64,000 nt of DNA from Cherax quadricarinatus (Eukaryota > Arthropoda > Malacostraca > Decapoda > Parastacidae). Position numbers and translations under genes: made by a program. The stretch spans positions 42,535,532-42,599,531 of the forward strand of contig NC_091300.1 of assembly GCF_038502225.1 (NCBI RefSeq), written 5' to 3'. Of this stretch, positions 55,741 to 64,000 are shown in pieces; within the stretch, counting starts at the first letter, position 1, and the number at the start of each line of letters is the position of its first letter. The notes beneath the pieces were generated by a model, which was given only the letters and a program-made list of their open reading frames with translations, ran no database searches and was not told the origin of the DNA.

Positions 55741-57922
55741 CACAGGGAGGCGAGTAGCTGGGCAAGTACCACAGGGAAATGCGTAGCTGGGGAAGTACCA
55801 CAGGGAAGTGAGTAGCTGGGAAAGTACCACAGGGAGGTGAGTAGCTGGGAAGTACCACAGGGAAGTGCGTAGCTGAGGAAGTACCACAGGGAAGTGAGTA
55901 GCTGGGGAAGTACCACAGGGAAGTGCGTAGCTGGGCAAGTACCGCAGGGAAGGGTGTAGCTGGGGAAATACCGCAGGGAAGGGTGTAGCTGGGGAAGTAC
56001 CACAGGGAAGTGCGTAGCTGGGCAAGTACCACAGGGAGGTGAGTAGCTGCGCAAGTACCACAGGGAAGTGAGTAGCTGGGAAAGTACCACAGGGAGGTGA
56101 GTAGCTGGGCAAGTACCACAGGGAAGTGCGTAGCTGGGCAAGTACCGCAGGGAAGGGTGTAGCTGGGCAAGTACCGCAGGGAAGGGTGTAGCTGGGCAAG
56201 TACCGCAGGAAGGGTGTAGCTGGGCAAGTACCGCAGGGAAGGGTGTAGCTGGGCAAGTACCGCAGGGAAGGGTGTAGCTGGGGAAGTACCACAGGGGTCT
56301 AGCTGGGGAAGTACCGCAAAGAAGGGTCTAGCTGGGCAAGTACCGCAGGGAAGGGTGTAGCTGGGCAAGTACCGCAGGGAAGGGTGTAGCTGGGCAAGTA
56401 CCGCAGGGAAGGGTGTAGCTGGGCAAGTACCGCAGGGAAGGGTGTAGCTGGGGAAGTACCACAGGGAAGGGTCTAGCTGTGGAAGTACCGCAGGGAAGGG
56501 TGCAGCTGGGCAAGTACCGCAGGGAAGGGTGTAGCTGGGCAAGTACCGCAGGGAAGGGTGTAGCTGGGCAAGTACCGCAGGGAAGGGTGTAGCTGGGCAA
56601 GTACCGCAGGGAAGGGTGTAGCTGGGGAAGTACCACAGGGAAGTGCGTAGCTGGGCAAGTACCGCAGGGAAGGGTGTAGCTGGGCAAGTACCACAGGGAA
56701 GGGTGTAGCTGGGGAAGTACCGCAGGGAAGGGTGTAGCTGGGGAAGTACCGCAAGGAAGGGTGTAGCTGGGCAAGTACCGCAGGGAAGGGTGTAGCTGGG
56801 CAAGTACCGCAGGGAAGGGTGTAGCTGGGGATGTACCACAGGGAAGGGTGTAGCTGGGGAAGTACCGCAGGGAAGGGTGTAGCTGGGCAAGTACCGCAGG
56901 GAAGGGTGTAGCTGGGCAAGTACCGCAGGGAAGGGTGTAGCTGGGCAAGTACCGCAGGGAAGGGTGTAGCTGGGCAAGTACCGCAGGGAAGGGTGTAGCT
57001 GGGGAAGTACCGCAGGGAAGGGTCTAGCTGGGGAAGTACCGCAGGGAAGGGTGAAGCTGGGCAAGTACCGCAGGGAAGGGTGTAGCTGGGCAAGTACCGC
57101 AGGGAAGGGTGTAGCTGGGCAAGTACCGCAGGGAAGGGTGTAGCTGGGCAAGTACCCCAGGGAAGGGTGTAGCTGGGGAAGTACCACAGGGAAGGGTCTA
57201 GCTGTGGAAGTACCGCAGGGAAGGGTGTAGCTGGGCAAGTACCGCAGGGAAGGGTGTAGCTGGGCAAGTACCGCAGGGAAGGGTCAAGCTGGGCAAGTAC
57301 CGCAGGGAAGGGTCTAGCTGGGCAAGTACCGCAGGGAAGGGTGTAGCTGGGCAAGTACCGCAGGGAAGGGTGTAGCTGGGCAAGTACCGCAGGGAAGGGT
57401 GTAGCTGGGCAAGTACCGCAGGGAAGGGTGTAGCTGGGGAAGTACCACAGGGAAGGGTCTAGCTGGGCAAGTACCGCAGGGAAGGGTCTAGCTGGGCAAG
57501 TACCGCAGGGAAGGGTGTAGCTGGGCAAGTACCGCAGGGAAGAGTGTAGCTGGGCAAGTACCGGAGGGAAGGGTGTAGCTGGGGAAGTACCACAGGGAAG
57601 GGTGTAGCTGGGGAAGTACCGCAGGGAAGAGTGTAGCTGGGCAAGTACCGCAGGGAAGGGTGTAGCTGGGGAAGTACCGCAGGGAAGAGTGTAGCTGGGC
57701 AAGTACCGCAGGGAAGGGTGTAGCTGGGCAAGTACCGCAGGGAAGAGTGTAGCTGGGCAAGTACCGCAGGGAAGAGTGTAGCTGGGCAAGTACCGCAGGG
57801 AAGGGTGTAGCTGGGGAAGTACCACCGGGAAGGGTGTAGCTGGGGAAGTACCGCAGGGAAGGGTGTAGCTGGGCAAGTACCGCAGGGAAGGGTGTAGCTG
57901 GGCAAGTACCGCAGGGAAGTGC
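55741..57922. repeat. 29-bp satellite array, right section (GGGTGTAG type)
   Basis: Same 29-bp period, but the dominant unit is CTGGGCAAGTACCGCAGGGA then AGGGTGTAG. The switch from the left type passes through a mixed zone at 55740-56140 with truncated units. The array ends at 57922. Confidence 0.97.
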
Positions 57923-58399
57923 GCAATAGAAATGGCCGAGTAACATTGGTAGTCTTAGTCGTTTGTTCAAAAAAAAAAAAAATCAGCAGCCGGTCATTCA
58001 ACGTGGCAAATTTACGTCATTGTTTGCCTCGTATACTGGTGTTTCATGCACTTATATGTTGCTGTGCTGTACATTTACAAACCTAACAGTAAAAATATAT
58101 TCTTTTGCAACAATAAGCATATTATATGTTTAACATGAGCTAAGTTATGTTGATCCATACATTCCCTTCTCTTTTTAGTTTCTCTTCTTAATTAAATTTT
58201 GTCTTACACATCACTTTGTTAATCACACTTCTGATATTCACATTTTCTGGTATACACAGCAGACAATACACAAACATATGCCGTTCATATTACTTAAAAA
58301 ATATTGTACATTTCTGACACTGTCCGGCTGCTCTTGAACTGTAATAGAGGCAAAGGATGGAACAAAGCTAGTCTTGCGAATAGATATAATTGCAACTCA
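57923..58399. other. Unassigned AT-rich stretch
   Basis: No gene or repeat recognised; A13 near 57969. Confidence 0.5.
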
Positions 58400-58419
58400 G
58401 ATACTATTATTTTACGGCA

Positions 58420-58548
58420 ACAGTGCTTCAGTAGTTTCAACAGTTTTAATGTTTTCTTCCAACAGTGTTTCAGTAGTTTCAACAATTTTAAAGTTTCCTT
58501 CCAACAGTGTTTGTCTCAACAGTTTTAAAGCTTCCTTCCAACAGTGCT
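58420..58548. repeat. ~47-bp tandem repeat, about three units
   Basis: CAACAGTG.TTCAGTAGTTTC, then AACA.TTTTAA.GTTT.CTTC. The third unit is shortened. Confidence 0.8.
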
Positions 58549-58614
58549 GAAGACACTATGTGTACAATAACTTTGACATTTTATAAACAGTGCTTCTTGT
58601 AGGCAAACATCTGA

Positions 58615-58917
58615 AGGTTGTTAGGTAAGACACATATGCAACAGTTAGGTATCTTTATTTCGAAACGTTTCGCCTACACAGTAGGCTTCTTCAATCGAGT
58701 ACAGAAAAGTTGATAGAAGCAGAAGAGACTTGAAGACGATGTAATCAGTCCATCACCCTTGAAGTTTTGAGGTGGTGATGGACTGATTACATCGTCTTCA
58801 AGTCTCTTCTGCTTCTATCAGCTTTTCTGTACTCGACTGAAGAAGTCTATTGTGTAGGCGAAACGTTTCGAAATAAAGATACCTAACTGTTGCATATGTG
58901 TCTTACCTAACAACCTG
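58615..58917. mobile_element. Large fold-back element with 143-bp arms
   Basis: Left arm 58615-58757 and right arm 58774-58917 are near-perfect reverse complements around a 16-bp centre. Each arm carries TAAGACACATATGCAACAGT, the palindrome CGAAACGTTTCG and an AATAAAGATACCTAACTG block. No coding capacity. It would form a hairpin of about 140 bp. The class of element is unknown; other members lie at 24441-24584 and 62522-62620, and half-copies at 38940 and 42275. Confidence 0.85.
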
Positions 58918-58978
58918 TCGGTATTTTATACCATTTTAATGTTCATCTGAAGGTTATAAACAGAGAATTACAGTTCTT

Positions 58979-59545
58979 TTCACTGGGGAACAACCCAGCA
59001 AAAGGCTGCAGTCAGAATGATAAATTCCCACTCCCGACAGCATACTTATTCATGCGCCTACTACAGACATAGAGCACAGCACCTGAACATAAACCCTCCA
59101 CTCAAACTTCTCTTCACCAACCTTAAGCCTCTTCTCAAAAGCCACCTACTCACCCTAAACTAAATACTCAATACTCAATATTTAACTTTACTAAAAATCT
59201 CCCAATTACCTATTACCCAAAACAATACTGCCTTACACCCAATGTGTAGCATTCTCATACTGTAAACTGCTTTCAACAACTCACAATGTTATATTCCCAT
59301 AATATAATTTCAATATTTATTTTTGAAACTATTGTAGAGTAAAATTATTGTCAACTATAAATATAAAAAAAATGTACAACTTAAACAAACTATGATCAAT
59401 TTCTTTAGTATTAAGTAGTCTGTAAGCCATTAAATTAAGTCTGTCCATAATGCCTAGGCATGATAGTGGCTCTTTGTACTGCAACTCATTATTGTAATTT
59501 CATAATCTCAATGTAATCTTCCAAAGAAATAAATTTTGTTTGTTT
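58979..59545 (+). mobile_element. LINE 3' fragment, second family
   Basis: Reads TTQQKAAVRMINSHSRQHTY and CAYYRHRAQHLNINPPLKLL in frame from about 58991. This matches the minus-strand copy at 6241-7293 (QQKAAMRMITNS, CAYYICRTLYSNINPPLKLL). A deletion removes the NTRHKS region. The 3' UTR ends in AATAAATTTTGTTTGTTTG at about 59527-59545. Confidence 0.75.
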
Positions 59546-59925
59546 GTAAACAGCAAGTGTAATATACACCTGAATAAAGATATTTTGCACAAATTTGTTT
59601 ACATTCTCAATGACAAATAATAAAAATATAGAACATAGTTGATGAAATACCGTTATTATCTTAAGTCAACTCATACACCAACAGTAAGTTAATCAAGTTT
59701 TCAAAGTTCAGACTTCAATATCTGTTTTAAACAACAAAATAATGGGCTATGTAACAGGTATAAGCAAATTCTGGGATCATATAGTTACACTCAGATAATT
59801 AATGCACCAACCCGGATCACACAGTTCTCAGAAAACATATTAGACCACATCCTTTTGTTAGCAACTGACAGCAGTAGAGTTTGTCATCAAAATTAATATA
59901 TTACTGTTTTTTTTATATTTTGCAG
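59546..59925. other. Unassigned AT-rich stretch ending in an acceptor-like site
   Basis: No gene seen. The last 25 bases form a pyrimidine tract with TTTTGCAG (59918-59925). Confidence 0.4.
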
Positions 59926-59993
59926 GTAGCGAACATAAAAAAAGGCTGAGTGACGAAATTATGAAGATATTACAAATAAATTTATGTAGCTGA
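59926..59993 (+). other. Candidate short downstream exon
   Basis: After the acceptor at 59925 the next bases keep a frame open for 22 codons (through AGC GAA CAT AAA AAA AGG CTG...) to TGA at 59991. This frame is in phase with the 7-nt coding start at 40248. The peptide is basic and matches nothing I recognise. Chance is a real alternative, since the implied intron is 19.7 kb. Confidence 0.2.
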
Positions 59994-60342
59994 GTATAAT
60001 AATATTAAATATCTGAATGTATTTCATAGTAAAGAAAAAAAAAAAAAAAGAGTATGACCTATTTTGAACTACGGGTGAAAGTGTAATGTGACCTTCCGGT
60101 GAAGGTGCACAGGAGAGCACTTATAGCAGGATCCCCTTTGATAAAAGGCTCGTTTTCTTACACAACAAATTCCTGTATTATAGAAAACTTTAGATCTCAC
60201 TTACCTTTCTTCGGGAACTCTTTCACGTCATCTTGCCATCATGTTAGTTCCTTGGATTATTAACCAAGGATTTAAGCGTTCAGGATAATTCACGAAGTCC
60301 AAGCAGTGTGGTTTACTCTCGCTGCGGTTGTTCTCTCCTCTT
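59994..60342. other. Unassigned stretch
   Basis: A16 run near 60033. No gene recognised. Confidence 0.5.
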
Positions 60343-60560
60343 CCCCAGGGTGCGACAACAACAGCCCACTAATTCATAGGTAACAATTTGCTACTGGGTG
60401 ATTCACGGGGAAGTGATAAACCCGTAAGGGTCATTTAGCGCCTGGGGAATGAGAGGCAATTAGGTTTCGACCGAGGAAAAGGTGAATAGATCCTGTTCCT
60501 AGGTTCAAGAGCTTCACTGCCAACAGTGCACCTTCCTCTCCAACCCTCACCACTACCCCC
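60343..60560. mobile_element. Composite: SINE fragment joined to the dispersed repeat
   Basis: CCCAGGGTGCGACAACAACA, CATAGGTAACAATTTGCTAC and TGGGTGAT (60343-60402) match the minus-strand SINE body. From 60411, GTGATAAACCCGTAAGGGTC and TTTCGACCGAGGAAAAGGTG, then GGTTCAAGAGC, match the dispersed repeat at 26885-27045. Confidence 0.6.
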
Positions 60561-61663
60561 ATGATGAGTACTGTTAGGTGGATGTCAGCATCCTTAAAAA
60601 GGGGTTATATGGTTATATCGGTTATTCTCTATAACTCTTAAAATTAGTATTGCTGTTGATGTATTTACAAGAAAGTGCGAACCCCGTAAGTCATACAGTG
60701 CCAAATTTTCTTCTGGCCTGAGTGCCACTTCACAAGAGAGCAGTTCAACGGGAGGAACACAAATAAAACACATCTTACCAGATAATTTTTTTTGTATCAA
60801 TATACAAAACACAGTACAAACAGTACAGTACATTCTTTAAAATGCCTCTAATGAAAAAACCTCGCAAAATAACTAATATTTTTTCTCTAATTCCCAACGT
60901 AAAGTATCCACATTATATATGATAATGCCTTTATTAAATATATCCCCCCCCCTTTATCCCAACACAAAAACAAATATTTATGCTGACATAATATAATTAA
61001 AATAAACAAAAGACAAAATCTTCATCTTCATAATATAATATGTAAACAATGGCAGACGGGCGATCTTAGCTGTGCAGGACAAGCCAAGAGGGGGGGGGGT
61101 GGAAATCTTTAATAGAATATATATTTAAATGTTAGAAACCCCGGTTACCACTATAACAGAGCGCAGTGATGATTTTATATGACTTAACTGAAAAGAATGG
61201 GGGTTCAGTGTAACATCTTATGCACCCCAGACCCATCCTGTGGGAGGTAGTCATAAGACTGGGTCACGGTGGATAATTATGTTGACTAGTTACTGTTAAT
61301 GTCGTCTCTATCATCCTTAATACTAGATTAATATATGGACAAGTCCAGGAACTTTTATATGAAGTTGTTCTTAATAAAATCGGATACGACTGCATTCAAG
61401 TGAGACATCAAGGCCTTTAGAGAACAGATGGAGATGACCTTTGCCACTTCCTTAACTACGTTTAGTAAATGGTACCTTTTATTACAGTGTTATTCTCATA
61501 ATGTGAAAACAAATGATGGAAATTTTATTTTTTAGGAAAGTCCGAGAACCAATATCATTGATAACACCTTGTCACATACAAGCCTCATCATTTACGATGG
61601 TTGAAACCAAAGAGGTAATATTACCTCTGTCAACCTTAAATAGCGATTTTATATCAAAATAGC
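60561..61663. other. Unassigned AT-rich stretch
   Basis: No gene or repeat recognised. Confidence 0.5.
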
Positions 61664-61668
61664 TTGGT

Positions 61669-61780
61669 TAGTCTTTAATAGCGATGACGCAACACTTTGC
61701 AACATCTGCTGTTAGTCTTTAATAGCGATGACGCAACACTTTGCAATATCTGCTGTTAGTCTTTGCACGTATCATTCTGT
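61669..61780. repeat. ~60-bp tandem duplication
   Basis: TTAGTCTTTAATAGCGATGA and CGCAACACTTTGCAA.ATCTG occur twice with one difference, followed by the start of a third copy. Confidence 0.9.
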
Positions 61781-62010
61781 AACAATACCTACATTTAACT
61801 TAAGTTTATCATTAATGCATTGACTCAATATCACATGTTAAAATGATTAATACTGCACAGTAGGTTAAACTTAAGTCTACTGAACTGTTTTTCAGTTTCT
61901 CTCAGGATATTAGAGTTAAAACACACATACCCACCCACTCACAATAAAAGAAAATTAAAGTGTCTGTCGACAAGTGCCTTTGGCAACTGGTAACTAATAC
62001 AGACACAGAG

Positions 62011-62012
<2 letters not shown>
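61781..62012. other. Unassigned stretch
   Basis: No gene or repeat recognised. Confidence 0.5.

Positions 62013-62071
<59 letters not shown>
62013..62071. repeat. (CA)n microsatellite
   Basis: About 29 CA units. Confidence 0.95.
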
Positions 62072-62074
<3 letters not shown>

Positions 62075-62521
62075 TCATTCATACATGTTTACTTTGGGAA
62101 GAAGAAAAGAATAAATTCTTTATGGATCCTGGTTTGTAAGACAGTTCTCAGGATGGGATGGTGGGCGAGTGTCCTCTCTTGCGTTTGCGTCTAGCATTCT
62201 CCAGCTTTCGAGCCTCGCCCTCCAGTTATTAATCAAGACTCAATATCTTTGAATGCTTTCGAAGGATCATCGCCCTCATCGGTGGGTCTGCTTGTTCATG
62301 GACTGATCTATCAAACTTGATGACTTCAGTTCGACGATGGTACTACAGCCCAGGTGAAATGTTCCCTCTTGACAACAAATATTTCTTAGAAATGGATATT
62401 ATAAGCTGTCAAATGTGTTCACTATTACTACATCGTTCATTTAACCGAAAATATTTTGTACCTCTGCCATGGAGACAGATGACGCAGTTGCCAACAAGTG
62501 GGTAAGCAAGACAATTGCAGA
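62072..62521. other. Unassigned stretch
   Basis: No gene or repeat recognised. Confidence 0.5.
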
Positions 62522-62620
62522 GTTGTTTATTGAGACGTTTCGCTTGTGGAACAGTCTTATGTGCATACTTATGTATTGACTGAGGAACCCTTTTATAGGA
62601 GAAACGTCTCAATAAAGTTC
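62522..62620. mobile_element. Small fold-back element with GAGACGTTTC arms
   Basis: TTTATTGAGACGTTTCGCTT at about 62526 is mirrored by GGAGAAACGTCTCAATAAAG at about 62600. It shares the layout of the other fold-backs: AATAAA-type ends pointing outward and ACGTTTC cores. Confidence 0.7.
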
Positions 62621-63689
62621 CTCTTTGCGACTGTCTTTTTCTCGACCTTCCTGCCATATTTTCTTCTTGTATACAGCCTCTTTAGTATATTCTCGGATAA
62701 TTTTTTAACGTATCTTTGATGTCTACGAACCTAGGTATGTTAATAAAGAGGTAATGGTACGCGTACATATACGAACACAGCTAAAATTAACCCTAAAAAA
62801 TTAAAATCAGTCACACTAACATGGGCAAAAGAAAAAAATATCACATTCAGCTAAAATAAATCATATCAATTAAAAAAAAAACCATTTAAACAGTTACCAT
62901 CAAAAGACGAATGGATTCGGATGACTCCTTGACTCCAGTTATCTTATATATTTACATTTGAATCTGCGAGTAGAGATTGTGTCCACTACTTTTTGTATGC
63001 CCCTCACACACACCCTTCACACTGAAGTTATTAACGTTTTCTTTAGCGGTGTAATACACACAGACAATCAATTCTTTAGACAGTACTGGTTAGGTTGGCT
63101 AATAGGGTTTAAAAATTATCGACTTCAATAGGGTCTTAAAGCTGTACGTAACCTTGTCACCACCAGACCAGAATATTTTAGTCACTAAAATAGGGATTAA
63201 AATATTCTTCTCGCAGCATATACAGTATACGCTGAGAGATATACACCTCTCGGTGTATATATCCTGTGGATCGGCTCTGCACAATATTTTTTTGGGACAT
63301 CGAGAGTAGAATTAGCAGTCTTAGCTTAGTTAAAAGTATTTTGAAATAATTCATCATCTGCGGAAAAAGTTGACTCAAATCTTGGCATAAGCTGGATTTT
63401 AAAATAAATTTGATCAGTATTTTACAGTAATCAGTTGTAATTAGTTAAGATTAAAACTTTATTTATCAGAGGAGCGGACTAACTAGTTTCATGCTGTGAT
63501 AAAAACTGAGGCATTGGGAACTAACTAACTACTAATGAAGATTGTATACCATTCTTGTACAAGAATATAGAAAACTAGTAAAAATATTTCAGACTGACCT
63601 AACCATGAAAATTTCACCAGCTTCTAGTGCTTCGCTCTGGCAGTGAAAGTAAGTTGAGTGAGCTCTCCAAGGTCAGGTTCTGAAGCGGC
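62621..63689. other. Unassigned AT-rich stretch
   Basis: No gene recognised. A palindromic stretch AGAGATATACACCTCTCGGT GTATAT lies near 63235-63260. Confidence 0.5.
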
Positions 63690-64000
63690 TAGAGTAAGAA
63701 CATAAGAAAGAAGGAACACTGCAACAGGCCTACTGACCCATGCGGAGCAGGTCCATGTCCCCCCCCGGATGAGACCAATGAGACCCCCCCCGGATTAGCC
63801 CAATGACCCACCCAGTCTGATCATCTCCACTCAAGGATGGAGCACTGCTCCAGACCCAGCAGCACAAGCTAGTCAGGTCCAACTCACACCCACCCACACC
63901 CACTCATGTATTTATCTAACCTATTTTTAAAACTACACAACGTTTTAGCCTGAATAACTGTACTCGGGAGTTTGTTCCACTCATCCACAACTCTATTACC
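63690..64000 (-). mobile_element. CR1-like LINE 3' end, running out of the window
   Basis: On the minus strand it opens with NRVVDEWNKLPSTVIQAKTL and CSFKNRLDKYMSG, the classic ORF2 C-terminus of CR1-like elements. It then carries the 3' UTR shared with 17507-17716 and 28651-28790, and ends in TTATGTTCTTA. The 5' part lies beyond position 64000. Two C-rich near-duplicate lines CCCCCCCCGGAT(G/T)AG.CCAATGA at 63756-63802 appear to be a local duplication. Confidence 0.82.

Noticed and set aside
53190..57876. Minus-strand open frames of up to 1312 codons (LPCGTSPAMHFPVV repeats)
   Set aside because: A product of the stop-free 29-bp unit read in three frames. A real repeat protein would favour one frame.
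45491..57922. CRISPR-like arrays (regular 29- and 35-bp repeats)
   Set aside because: Units are directly adjacent with no variable spacers, no cas genes are present, and the genome is eukaryotic.

Overview
The window is eukaryotic, repeat-rich DNA from a large invertebrate genome. An arthropod, most likely a decapod crustacean, is my best guess. The guess rests on the mix of CR1-like LINEs, a tRNA-derived SINE, (CA)n and (GA)n tracts, and inverted-repeat elements with a GAAACGTTTCG core, which I associate with decapod genomes; I could not check it by search. No bacterial operon, rRNA gene, free tRNA gene or CRISPR array is visible. Nearly everything that can be named is a mobile element or a tandem array.

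Layout. 1-16.2 kb: a nest of plus-strand LINE copies. At least five are broken copies of one CR1-like family (A at 1-2.79 kb, B at 2.85-6.18 kb, C at 7.29-9.04 kb, D at 9.04-10.1 kb, E at 11.88-12.72 kb). Between them lie fragments of two other LINE families, and a third family with a zinc-finger ORF1 fills 12.7-16.2 kb. 16.7-18.2 kb: a 25-bp minisatellite split by a LINE 3' end. 18.3-29.3 kb: sparse DNA with LINE and SINE fragments, two fold-back elements and a 58-bp minisatellite. 29.3-34.8 kb, minus strand: an apparently complete copy of the CR1-like family, with intact ORF1 (RNA-binding type) and ORF2 (endonuclease plus reverse transcriptase), a long 5' UTR and a 14-bp tandem 3' tail. It is the reference for reading the broken copies. 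36.3-38.4 kb: a G-rich minisatellite. 40.2 kb: a small CpG-containing stretch ending in a start codon and a consensus splice donor, the only hint of a host gene. 40.7-45.5 kb: a 13-bp minisatellite, a full tRNA-derived SINE and two facing fragments of a fourth LINE family. 45.5-51.2 kb and 53.3-57.9 kb: two large arrays of 35/32-bp and 29-bp units. 57.9-64 kb: a 143-bp-arm inverted repeat, LINE and SINE remnants, and AT-rich DNA.

How parts work together. In the intact LINE, ORF1 would coat element RNA while ORF2 nicks the target and reverse transcribes; the tandem 3' tail is the probable priming end. The SINEs have no coding capacity and must borrow LINE enzymes. The very long open frames in the tandem arrays follow from unit composition and are not genes. 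The most interesting points are a possible -1 frameshift site linking ORF1 to ORF2, the microsatellite junctions of the deleted LINE copies, the multi-level order in the satellites, and a candidate host exon.
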